From Tetradesmus obliquus (lineage: Eukaryota; Chlorophyta; Chlorophyceae; Sphaeropleales; Scenedesmaceae): DNA of 64,000 bases. The notes beneath the pieces were generated by a model, which worked only from the letters and a program-made list of their open reading frames with translations, was not told where the DNA came from and ran no database searches. This document shows, in pieces, positions 50,007-61,043 of the stretch. Numbering within the stretch: position 1 is the stretch's first letter; each line of letters starts with the position of its first letter. The translations under genes were made by a program, and so were the position numbers. The stretch spans positions 7,164,501 through 7,228,500 of the forward strand of contig CP126192.1 in NCBI GenBank assembly GCA_030272155.1, given 5' to 3'.

Positions 50007-51896
50007 GCGGTGGCAGCAGCTGTTAACAGGCTGAGAAGAGGCCTGCAGCAGCAGCTGGTATGCAAGGAGCAGCGGAGCCTGGGCTGTCGCGACTGTGCGG
50101 GCTTTGGCAGGGTCGCACAGCCATGATTGGCAGCAGCAGCAGCAGCAGCAGCAGCAATGGCAGCAGCAGCAGCATTGGTTGACGTGTAGGAGGTAGTGGC
50201 AGCAGCAGCGTTGGAGGTTTCAGCTACGGCAGCAGCAGCAGCGCGGTATGGCTGTGCTGGCGGCGTGTGTCTTGTGGCGGTGCAAGCGTTGAGTCTGGCC
50301 AGTCCTGACTGAGCGCCGCTCCTGCAGTGCAGGGCCCTGCTTTTGTAACATGTTACCTGTTAAGAGGTACAGTGTGCCGCTGTCCCCAACAGCAATTTTT
50401 TGTACAATCTGCGAGAACTCACGAGGTTCAGGGGGACCTTGCATCAACATCTTGATTCACTTGCAATAGTCACTAAAAACGGTTTTACAGCAAGACAACT
50501 TGAAGCGTGAAGCTTGAAGCCTTGTCTTGAAGGGTGGCACCAACCATGAGCACAACCTCTACTGTGACGGAACCAGCAGCACCCGTTCTGCTGAGACCAC
50601 AGCTGATTTTCCTTTCTTCCTGCTTAAGCAGGGACACTGCCGTGGTCCCAGCAGTGTACCCTGGGCGAGAGTACATGCCTCGGGAGCATTAAAGCCAAGG
50701 CCTGCTGCAGGAGGCTGTTAAGCGCTTTGTAGTTGGTTGACCCTGCTAGATGTTTGCTATGCTCATGTGAGCTTGAGCTTAAGTGTCGTCGAGTTGCCTC
50801 CGATCGTACAGCAGGTACATTACGACTGCGCAGTCAACATCGATGAAGAGCTCACCTTGGCTGGAGAAAGCATTCAAACATTTCACATTTGATCATTATT
50901 ACAAAGTGTGTTCAGAGAAGCTTGCAACGGGTTGCTGCTACACTCTTTCTGATTTCAGACTCTGAAATTCTCTCTGAGAGAGAATTCATCGCAATGCAGC
51001 AGCATGCTGCTAATGTGTGTACCGCGATATCATGCTGTGCATGAGGCAAATTCCTACGAGGCCGCAGTACAGGCAGGCCCCCTTTTGTGATGGGGGGGAC
51101 GAGCACGGCAGACCTGCTGAGGACAGCCTCAGCTGAGGCCTGCAGGCCAATGGCTCTGTCACTGAGCACAGCCTGTAAACCAAGCACAGCATAAGTTGCT
51201 TCGCTCGCAAAACTCGTGTTCATCCACATCAGTGTTCGTTCTGATATCCTGGTGAAACTTCCAGCGCAAGCTCTTGAGGTGTGCATGCAGTCAAACGGGT
51301 ACAGAAGCAGGGGTAACTGACAGGTACAGCAGGGTTCATGGTGCTCTGTCTAGCAAACCGCTCGGTCTGCTGCAGCATGGTGTACCAGGTAGTGGTGATT
51401 TGTAGATTGACATAGATCGAGCTGTGCCTGCTGCTGGGGCAGCTGGGGGATAGAACCAAAAACTTGGTTGGCACTGCTCTGTACAGCAGCGCCTGTGACG
51501 ACCTGTACTGTTTGGAATTTTTACAGTTTTATTAATCTAGGCTGTGCCTCCGTTTACGAGGCAGGCTCGTGTTGACAGGCCGCGTGCAGCGGGGCGCTGG
51601 ACACTGCCACAGGCAACCCAGCGGCTGCCATCTCATGTGAGTGGTCTGACATGGAATCAGCATCGATCATCCATACTGATGAGCTCCTGAATTGCAAGTG
51701 TATCTGTCCAGCCGCACTTCATTCAACTACAGTGCGTTAGCAAGTGGCCGGTTGTTGAGCGACGACGTTCCTCAGCTCTGCTTGTTTTCTGTTGAATTTT
51801 CTTGTTGCAGTTTGTCCTGTAGTAGGCTCTGCAGGTCCCCAATACTCCCGCGTGTAGGAAACGGTAGACTGTTGAGGACAGCTAGCAGCAGCAGTC
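50007..51896. other. Unassigned stretch between NOP53 and the U2AF-like gene
   Basis: Starts with the NOP53 3' flank (CAG-rich to 50240) and ends with the promoter side of the U2AF-like gene. Short open frames around 50.5-51.5 kb have no recognisable content. Confidence 0.45.
50344..50348 (+). terminator. Candidate poly(A) signal TGTAA for NOP53
   Basis: TGTAA 338 nt past the NOP53 stop. Confidence 0.55.
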
Positions 51897-54800
51897 ATGG
51901 CAGACACTGGACAGGACTGCAGGCGAAGCGAGCAACTGGTTCATCAGCTCAGGCTCAAGGACAATCAGCTGATGCAGCAGCAAGCGCAGCTGGCTCACTG
52001 GCAAGGATGGTGCCAGCAGCTAGCAGCAGCGGCTCCGCCAAGTGCGCTCAATGCAGCAGCACTGCTCGCAGCACGTCAAGTCTGCGTGTGTGGACTCCCT
52101 GTGAATGTCTTAGAGGTGAGATGGTCATTAGTATCAATCACAATCTCAAAGTGTTTCGTGGGGGCAAGCTGGTGTTGACCAGCCTATACATGGTCAAGGG
52201 TTTTGGGCTGGCTGGCTGCTGCCAGCCACTCGGTCAACTATTGCCCCCAGCTGCTGACGTACCACAGAATCGACTGCCAGGCTTGCACCAACAGCTACTT
52301 ACCACTTACTTCATCTGCTGCTGCTGCTGCTGCGCTGGTGTTCCTGCAGAGGGACCTGGCTACTTTCTTTGGCACGCTCATGGCTGCTAACGGAGCAGTA
52401 GTGGCGCCAGGCCCTGCAGTGCTCGGCTGCAGGCTGCTGCGCAACCAGCCGGATACAGCACTGCTGGAGCTGCGCTGCTCTGTGGAGGCCAGCAACTGCC
52501 TGGCATTTGATGGCGTTGTGTTCAGGGGGTGCTGCCTTAGGGTGAGCAGTGCTCTGCTGCTGCCTTGGTTTGGCTGGTGCAGCTTGCAGGAAACATCTAG
52601 AGCAGCATTCGCAAACTCGACAAACACCCCAGCAGCAGTGACTGCATGTTGCCACTTGCAGGACGAGTTTCAGCTGAGCAGTTAGGTCAAAAGGCAAGCT
52701 GTGTCAGGGCAGCCACACAAAACAAACCAGCAGTTTGACTTCAACCGCCTTGTGTTTGTGCTGTGCTGCAGGTGCAGCGCCCCAGGGAGTACAGTCTGGA
52801 TGCTGCTGTGCTGCTGGGCCCCACCCAGCCAGACCCTGCTGTGTTTGCAGCACTCGCACGCGGTGCTGACGGGCCTCAGCCAGCAGCACAGCAGCAGCAG
52901 CAGCCTCCGTGGCTTGCAGGAAACCAGCAGCCCAGCAGCATGGGCGGTCCTGCAAGCGGCAAGCTGGCAGGCCCTGGCTTCAACAGCAGCAGCGGCGGCA
53001 ACTTCTCAAACCTAGGCAGGATCAGCAGCGGCCCTGCAAGCGGCAGGGGCTTGGCAGCAGCCAGCGGGCCGCACAGCGGCAGCGGCATTGCTTGCAGGAG
53101 CATGCTGCGTGACCTGGCGCAGTCTGCTGACCAGTCAAAGCAAGATGAGGTGTTCATTGGGGGCCTGCCTAGCCACTGGAAGGCGCAGCAGGTGAAGGAG
53201 CTGCTGGCGCCTTATGGCCAGCTGAAGAGCCTTAGCGTGGCTATGGATGCCGCAACTGGCAAGAACAAGGTGCGTGTGCGGGAGCTGGCTGCTGCAGCTT
53301 GCAGGATAGCACCCGTTGTGTTGGCTGTCTGCTTGCAAGACAACAGGCATGGTCGGCATGTACTCTGGTTGGCAACTAGTGCATGCGGCCGGCTGGTGTG
53401 TGGTGCAGACGCCGGCAGTGCTATGCTGGTGCCTCCCTGCAAAGGTTTGCTTGCGCGCATAATGGCTGCAGGGTGGTCTTGTATCCTCATCTCAGCCGCA
53501 TCCCGTATATGCTGCACGCAGCAATGAAATCACGCCAAGCCCGTAGTGTGGGCGCTTACCACTGTACGTCTTGTGTTTTGCGCGCAGGGCTATGCGTTTG
53601 TGGTGTTTGCCAGCCCTGCAGTGGTGTCTCGTGCCATTGAGGAGCTCGACTGCAAGGCAGTGGAGGGTAAAATCCTGGCTGTGCAGCGCGCAACAGACGG
53701 CAAAGCAGCTTGCGGCGCCGCCGGCGGCAGCAGCAGCAGCTTCCCAAGGGATGGTGGCCACAGCTCGTTGAGCAGCGCTGCAGGCATGAGTGCTGCTGGA
53801 AGGGAGGCAGCAGCAGCAGGGTTGGGCGCAGCGGGTGGTCTGGAGCTGCCAGGTGCTGCGCAGCAGGCCGCGCAGCCGAAGTACCGCAGCAGCAACAGCA
53901 GCAGTGGCAGCAGCAGCAGCAGCCTTGGCGGCCAGGCGACGGGCCCTCATGCAGCTGCAGCAGTGCTTGCTGCTGGTGGGGCTGCTGCAGCAGCGGCTGG
54001 GCTTGTGGAGGCGGAGGCTATGCAGCTGCCGCAGCAGCAGCAGCAGCAGGCAGGTGCAAGTGTGCTGCCGCACCACCGCAGGACAGGCTCTGCACCGCAG
54101 CAAGGTTGTGGTATTGCACCCCAGCCGCCAGCAGCAGCAGGCCATATGGTGCTGCCACCAAATGAGGGTAGCACGCTGGGTCAGCGGCTGCTGGCTGCTG
54201 TTACAGGTGCTGGTGGCAGCAGCAGCAGCGGTGGTGGCAGCGCTGCTGCTGCTGCTGGGCTGAAGCAGTATGATGTGAATGAGCTGTACATTGGTGACCT
54301 GCCGCTGAGCTGGGATGAGGATGCAGTGAGGAGGCTGCTGGGGCGCTATGGAAAGGTGCGAGCAAAGGGCATTGGCAGCAGCTTGCGGTGCAAGCATGTT
54401 GACGGCAGCAGAGTTCGCAGAGTATATAGGCATTGATGGTGGCGGACGTTGGGGTGGCAGCTGTGTGTTGATTGCAGCACAGTTGACACACTTCTAACAT
54501 GAGCCCCAGCCTTGGCAATGGCGCAGCATGTGCTACTTGTTGTTAACGCCATACTTCACAGCAAGTTGATGGCACTTACCATGCACTTACTCGCGCCATT
54601 GCTGATGTTGTGTACTGCTGCTCCACTTGCTGCTGCTGCTGCCTGCAGATCAAGTACTTCACTCTCAGGAACGGCAGGGACAAGGTGAGCCGCCGGCCGT
54701 TGTTTTCGTGCTTCTTATCACATATTTACAACTGCAGCCGCCTCACATTGTTTAAAGACCCAGTGGCCTTGCTGCCTGGACAGCTGTCTGCCTGAGTACG

Positions 54801-55813
54801 CTGCTCTCACCCTTAGTGCTCACCACCTCGCTGCTGCCGTGCGCTGCTGGCTCCGCTGTCTCACCTGTGCTGCCTGCCGGCCTGCCCACGTGCAGAACTT
54901 CGCGTTCTGCAAGTTCAAGGACTCCAGCGTGGTGGATGCAGCGATCCAGGGCCTGCATGGCAAGATCGTAGACGGCTACTTCCTGAATGTGCGGCGTGCC
55001 ATTGAGGGCAAGCAGCAGCAGGGCCAGCAGCAGCAGCCGCCGCAGCAGTGGCTGGGCAAGCAGGGCGGTGGCCGCGCATCGTTTGATGCGGGCAGAGACA
55101 GCAGGATGGTGCAGCAGCGGCCGACAGACCAGCAGCAGCAGCAGCCTGGGCAGGGGCAGGGGCAGCAGAAGGTGGGCGGCAAAGGAGGTGTGCATGGCGG
55201 CAGGGGCCAGGGAATGCCTGCTGGCGGGTCTAAGCATGGCAGCGGCGAGTGGCAGCAGCAGCAGCAAGGTCTGCAGCAGAAGAAGCAGCTGCACAAGCCA
55301 GAGAACAGCAAGGCAGCAGCTGGCGTGGCTGCTGATGTGGCAGCTGGTGCAGCAGCACAGGGCACGCAGCAGCAGCAGCAGCAGCAGGACGACAACTCCT
55401 CTGCATCTACAGCACCCTCTCCACCTGATACGCCGACTGCTGCGCCTCTGGCCCAGCAGCAGCAGCCCGCGCAGGCACCAGGGGTGGCTCCAACAGGTGC
55501 TGAGGCACAGCAGCAGCAGCAGCAGCAGCAGCAGGCGAGCCTCTTCTACCCCTTCCTGCCAACACCTGCAGCCCAGCAGCAGCAGCAGGCGCCATCACTT
55601 TTCCTTGGTAATGATACCAGCGGGCCTGCTTCTTGGGGTGCGCCTTCAGCAGCAGGGCCGCCGGCAGCAGCAGCAGGTGCTGGCTCTGGCCTTGGAGGCT
55701 TCCTGTCGCAGCCGGCGCCACAGCAGCCGCAGCAGCAGCAGCACTCGTCGGTGCAGACGTGGGACATGCTGTCTCCCTGGTCGCTGTTCTCCAATGCGAG
55801 GAGTGTGTGGTGA
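51897..55813 (+). CDS. Three-RRM RNA-binding protein related to U2AF large subunit, 6 exons, about 876 aa
   Basis: Exons: 51897-52115, 52350-52541, 52772-53269, 53588-54355, 54649-54684, 54896-55813; 2631 nt, in phase, stop TGA. A Gln-rich helical N-terminus comes first. RRM1 spans about 61-140 and is U2AF65-like: VCVCGLPVNVLERDLATFF, NCLAFDGVVFRGCCLRVQRP, compare the family's AFDGIxFxG...RRP. RRM2, about 264-345, is the best match: VFIGGLPSHWKAQQVKELL, YGQLKSLSVAMDAATGKNKG, YAFVVF. RRM3, about 534-610, has LYIGDLP and NFAFCKF, so it is an ordinary RRM and lacks the RxF feature of a U2AF homology motif. Linkers and the last 250 residues are Gln/Ser/Ala-rich. No RS domain was seen. U2AF65 binds the polypyrimidine tract; this protein may be a divergent paralogue. 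Its introns show no exon-end copies. Confidence 0.87.
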
Positions 55814-58740
55814 GAAGGCGGCACTGGTGGCTGCTTTGTGCTGTTGTAGCAGCGGCATGCTCTGACACTTATAACATGTCAGCGTTGCTGCCTGGGGTGC
55901 ACAACTGGCAGCTGCCTCGATCCTGCATGTTGCCGCCGGCATCATGCTGAAGTGGTGGTGATTCATGTTGCCGTGTCGCATGTGCAGCTCAACTTCTGTG
56001 CTGCAGGGTGGCTCATGTGTTCTGCAGCAGAGTGGTGCAGGTGGGAGCGGTGCAGTAGAGTGTAGGCATGCGCTGCGCCAGCTTGCTGCAGCTGCTGCTT
56101 GTCCTGCAGCTGCTGCGGGCTGTGATGCAGATGCATCTGCGGGGCATTGATCAAAGTGCCGCGCTTGCATGCTCATGTGTGTGCGTGCGTAGGTTACACC
56201 TTGTTGTCCTGCAAGGCATTTAGGCAGGTGGTGTGTCAGGTAGTGCAGGCGTGCAGACGTGCAGACCACGTGGTGTATGAGATGACAATGTGCTGAGACT
56301 TCTGTTCTGACAGCAGCATACATCTTGGCCCATTCATGGCCGGCCAGTGCCGGCCCCTTCTGACTCTCTCTCTCTCTTTGCTGGGTAGCTTCAGTAGTAG
56401 GGAGTGCTTTTCTTGCGCCATGCTGTGCTAGCGATGCTTAGTCAGCAGCTGCTGCAAACTCTTTGTCACTTTGTCGCGGTTCATGACGTTCGGTAGGCAG
56501 GAGCTGTGCTTAGGCACTAGTCAGATGTGACGCTGCATGACATGTGGTGTGATGTCCACGAGTTGCTGCTCTGTAGTCCAGAGTTTCTTGTTAGTTATGT
56601 ATTGTGTGCAGCCCTTGGTGATGGTCCAGCTGCAAAGTGACATGGCAATCTGCGTGAGAGCGAGGGTGGTTGACGTGCTTATGCGTGCAGCTTCCTTGAC
56701 GTTGCTGGTGGCCCTTGTGCCCTGGTGTCGCAGTGGCGTTGACGCAGCTACAGCTCTGCAGGTGGATCTGCGGCTGCTGCTCTTTGAGAGCAGTTTGAGT
56801 GGTGCCTACTCTGTTACCTTCCTCGGCAGCTGGCATGGTATGCGCAACCTCGCAATAAGGCCTGTGCAGCACACACTTATGTTGCTGCGCTGGCGCGTGC
56901 TGTTATTATCTGTAGGTGCTGCCTACATGCACCAGCATTGACCGCAGCCAAGACTGCTAAGTTCAGGATATATTCAACGCATACATATGCTCCTAATTAT
57001 TATTCACCTGCACGCGCTTATCAGTATTCTGCTCTGGAGTACAGATCTGCACACTGCTGCTGGCGGAGTGGTCTATACCCCTTGACAGAGCAGCGTCAGT
57101 TCTGGCGCCTGTCTCACGCGCTCTGCCCAGCAATGGTGCCTGATTCTTTGCGCGCTCCGCTGCCGCGTCGGCTGCGTATTGCGCCGCGTGTGTGCATGCG
57201 TGCAGCGCTGCGATGTTTCACCGAGATGGACCGCAGCAAAGACACACGCAGGTTATATAACAGCGCAGCGTTTGCGCGAGGTCTGCAGCTGTGCACAGTC
57301 CCGCTGTTTACGGCAAGGCATTACAGCTGGGCAGTTTTGCATGTGTGTCAGAGAGTAGTGGCAGCGATGCATGTTTCGCTCTTTTGGTGTGCCCTCAGTG
57401 GCACCTGACTGTTGTTCTGGTCCGTCATATGCTGTGTGTCATGTGTGAGTGCAGCTCATAGGCTGCCTTGACCCTGATGCGGTTGGCAGTTGCCAACGCG
57501 TGATTCGGGTGGGCATGTCTTTACGGTTGACCTGCCCGTTGCTGCTTTGCCCATGTGCGGCAGCCTGCAGAACAGTGCTGTGGCAGCTAGCTCAAGAAGG
57601 TGTTGTGTACTTGCTGTGTCAGGCTGTAGGATATGTGTATGCATATGTGATGCAGCCCTTCTCTTAACAAGGGTTAGATTGAAGGTTTATAACCTCATGC
57701 TGCCTGCGTGGCCTCGCAGCAACGCAGATTGTGGTGAGAGCAGCTTTGTGCTCTTGCTGTGTGGCGTGTTATCCTGTGGTCACAGTCATAGCTTGACTTG
57801 CCGTGCTGCTCTGGTTGTGTGGTGCATGTCTGACATCATGCTGTGTGTTGGCATGTGCGCTGAAAACAGATCCTGCATGTGTCAATTGCACGGCTGGTGA
57901 TGCGTATTGACACCAGCGCTTGTAGATGCTTTGGTACTTGCGCAGCAGGTAGGGAGGCAGATGAGTGCATTACGAAGTTCACTTACGCTTTTTGAGTGAG
58001 TGGCAGGCATGTGTGGTGCTCGGCTGGTGTGTTCATTGTTCATTACATTTCACGCATGCATGGGTGCAGGCTGATTTCTGCTGATGCCTGCTGCACTGGG
58101 CCAGCTTGCTCGCACCAGTATGTTACAAGCCTAATTCATCACGGGGGGCAGCGAGCTGTGCTGTGTTCCTTCATAGGTGGTTTTGCGCTTCTTAATTGAC
58201 AGTCGGAGGGCCGCTAGCGCTTCAAGGGTGTAGCTTGATTGGTAACACTATCATGCTGCGTTCACGCCGTGTAACACACAAATTGTGATGATGATCATGA
58301 TGATGCAAGAAAGTTCAAGCCTAGCTTGACTTATTGAGGTCAGCCAGGCCTGCCTACTGCCAGCAGCAGGTGTTTCGCAACCTTTTTTGGAGCAAACTGT
58401 TAAATGTTATAGTTTTGTAGCGAATCTTGACTGTGCCATTTAGCTTGGACTGCAACTCTTTGTACTGGACAGTTGATGTGTTCAACCCTGTACCCTGATG
58501 CAGAGCTGCCGTAGCAGATCAATGCTCTTCGGCTGCCTCAAGGGCGAGCAGATCGCGCAGCGCAACACATGCTGCTCTGTAAATCAAGCTGTTGTGTCTA
58601 CCTCGCGCCTGCGTTGGAAGGACGACTTTTGATGCCGCTGTCAACCAACACCTTGGACTGCCGAAAACTCGTGTAGCAGAGCTCACAGTCGCGTAAATAG
58701 CCTAATCTACGCTTTGTCGTAGCTGCGCGTTGCAATGGAG
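55814..58740. other. Unassigned 2.9-kb stretch
   Basis: 3' flank of the U2AF-like gene and beyond. Open frames at 56537-56941, 56938-57408 and 57490-57900 on the plus strand show no family, no Gln/Ala runs and no clear splice sites. The composition (many TGTG, few CAG runs) differs from the coding parts. The first plus-strand TGTAA that I found is at 58268. Confidence 0.4.
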
Positions 58741-58820
58741 CAGGTTGGTGACAATTAGGCGCCTGAAGAGCTAGGGGCAGTGGTGGGCATTGAACACCCT
58801 GCAAGGCCTGGAGGCAGGCA

Positions 58821-59104
58821 GTGCAGCAGTGCAGGGCTTGCAACACAGCTGTTGTGGTCAGTTCTAGCTTGCTGCTGCAGCAGCATCAAAGCTTTGCACA
58901 GTGGCTGCCCAAGCATGCAGCTCTTGTCAAAAGCATCACGGCCACAGCAGCAGCGGCCCCTGGGGATCCATGGCAGCGTCACGTTGCGTCCTCCCAGCTG
59001 CTGCTGCAAGCCCTGCAAGCGTCGGCAGGACAGGCAGACGCAGGCGCAGCAGGAGCAGCTGCTGCTGCAGCAGCTGGGCCAGCAAGCAGTGTCACCAATA
59101 GCCG

Positions 59105-59148
<44 letters not shown>

Positions 59149-60497
59149 GGTGGCGCGTGGCCAGCTGCAGCAATGACCTGCCAGGGGCATCTGCGCTGCT
59201 GGCCGTGCTGCCAGGCAGCTTAATAAGCCTGCACTTGAATTTGTACCGCAGCGGTGAATCAGAGGACTTCGGCCAGCTTGCACGTCTGACTGGCCTGCAG
59301 CAGCTGCACCTGGAGGATGGGTGCTCGCAGGGCAGACTGCCCAGGGGCTGTATCGCTGCCATTGGGCAGCGTAGCCAGCTGACATCGCTCAGGGTGACAG
59401 GTGCATTTGCGGGCTTTCAGCAGCTGCTGCAGCAGTTGCTGGCGCAGCCGTTGCCGCTGCACCAGCTCTGCTTGGACGTGGTGGACTATGATGAGCGGTT
59501 TCAAACGGCAGCTTTGCTCAGCCTAGCACACCTCACACAGTTGACTGAGCTGTCCTGCAAAGGCAGGTCACCCAGAGTAACAGCACTGCCGTTGCAGCTG
59601 CAGACTTTGTACCACAGCTTACGTGACATGCGCAAGCGCATTGACGTTGAAATGCTGCTGCCATTGCAGCAGCTGCAGCACCTGACTGTGCGTGTGGAGT
59701 TTGCGGAGCAACGGCGGGTGCTTGAGCTGCCGCAGCTTCCCTCACTGCAGGTGCTGCACCTGGCCTATTTTGAAGAGGAGGGTGCAGCAGCTGCCGCATC
59801 CACTTGGGCGCTGCTGCCGCATCCACTTGGGCGCAGCTGCCGCATCCACTTGGGCGCAGCTGCTGCATCCACTTGGGCGCAGCTGCCGCATCCACTTGGG
59901 CGCAGCTGCCGCAGCTGCGTGGGTTGGATCTGAATCTATTGTCAGCCGACCTGCAGCGCAGGGCAGCTATCCTGGTAGGTGTAGCAGCAGCCACTCAGCT
60001 CACCAGCCTGCATTTTGACTACTTTGATACGGCTGGAATGCCACCGGAGTTTGCCATGCGCCTCTGTGGCGGTTTGACGGGGCTGAGAGGACTCAGAGAG
60101 TTATCGTTAAGATCAGTACATCTGGCGCCTGGTGATGTCCTTGCACTGACGGCGCTGACCGGCCTGACCCGCCTGGAGTTTGTTGACATGTGCAAAATTG
60201 GTGAGGTGCAAGCTGCTGCGCATGCGCAGCTTGAAGCACCTGAAATGCTTGCGCTTGCAGAGCTGCCATGTCGACTTGAGCAGCACAGCGCTGCTAGCTG
60301 CTGTTGGCCAGCTGAAGCAGCTGACGTGCTTGCGCCTGTTGGGCACTGTTTATGGGGATGGTGGGGTGACAGAGCAGGGCCTGATGCAGCTGACAGGGCT
60401 GTCACGCCTTGAGCAGCTGGACGTGAATAAGAATGAGGAAGTAAATGAGCAGGTGTTGGGCAGCTTCTGGGCAGCCGTGCGGCAGCAGCAGCAGTAG
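58821..60497 (+). CDS. Leucine-rich-repeat protein, frame interrupted (pseudogene or variable allele)
   Basis: LRR units run from about 59200 to the stop at 60495-60497: LARLTGLQQLHLEDG, RSQLTSLRVTGAF, LAHLTQLTELSCKG, LPSLQVLHLAYF, LPQLRGLDLNLL, LRGLRELSLRSVHL, LTGLTRLEFVDMC, LKHLKCLRLQSC, LKQLTCLRLLG, LSRLEQLDVNKN. The frame changes twice: at a 23-bp tandem repeat (59790-59915) and again near 60190-60240, where the LRR pattern resumes in the next frame. The open frame from 58821 begins with GTG and has no early ATG, so a 5' exon is missing from my model. The N-terminal 100 residues are Ala/Gln-rich. No F-box was seen. Confidence 0.65.
59105..59148 (+). repeat. CAG run coding poly-Gln in the LRR gene
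   Basis: About 14 CAG triplets in the gene's first frame. Confidence 0.95.
59793..59912 (+). repeat. 23-bp coding minisatellite in the LRR gene
   Basis: Five copies of a 23-bp unit (GCTGCCGCATCCACTTGGGC then GCA), with one or two substitutions. Because 23 is not a multiple of three, copy number sets the reading frame downstream. Confidence 0.96.
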
Positions 60498-60615
60498 TCA
60501 TCTTGTGGCGGCTGTTTTGTGCATGAACGTTGACGGTTCAGGCAGCCTGTTGGCGCAGTGATAGCTGGCTGCAGCGTGCACGAGCACGTACTCAATGCTG
60601 CACTGGCACTGGTTG

Positions 60616-60620
60616 TTACA
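60616..60620 (-). terminator. Candidate poly(A) signal TGTAA for the amine oxidase gene
   Basis: TGTAA on the minus strand about 337 nt past the stop at 60957. Confidence 0.4.
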
Positions 60621-60761
60621 TCAGATGCAGGCAGCAGCTTTGCTGCCGCAGCATGGCGGCCATGGTCAGCCGTCAAGTCGCATCATTATCGCTATCATGT
60701 TGTCAAGTCGTGTTCAACCCTAAAATCAGGTTCACGTGGTTGAGTCGTTAACAGTTGGGAT

Positions 60762-60766
60762 TGTAA
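60762..60766 (+). terminator. Candidate poly(A) signal TGTAA for the LRR gene
   Basis: TGTAA 265 nt past the LRR stop. Confidence 0.45.
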
Positions 60767-60956
60767 TGTGCATGTGAGCGGCCTGGTTGTGTTTCACTGG
60801 CCAGTGCCCGGGCGTTCGCTCACCCTGGCTACCATGTAAAACTTGTCGCTGTTGCCTGCGGACAGTTCCAATGCCATTGGACTTGGGCTGCATGAGCAGC
60901 CTGGATCACACGGCCTATGGTAAGACAGCCCTGGGATGCTGGCAAACATTCTAAAT

Positions 60957-60998
60957 CTACGCAACCTGCAGCGGCAACGCTGCCGACTCCAGCTGCGC

Positions 60999-61043
<45 letters not shown>

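Larger units (their letters stand above)
60498..60956. other. Convergent 3' ends of the LRR and amine oxidase genes
   Basis: 460 bp between two stop codons. TGTAA occurs at 60762-60766 on the plus strand and at 60616-60620 on the minus strand, so the two transcripts probably overlap tail to tail. Confidence 0.55.

Noticed and set aside
54003-54433. Minus-strand continuation of a 313-residue open frame (53492-54433)
   Set aside because: Antisense of the U2AF-like gene, whose exons fit a known family and keep phase.
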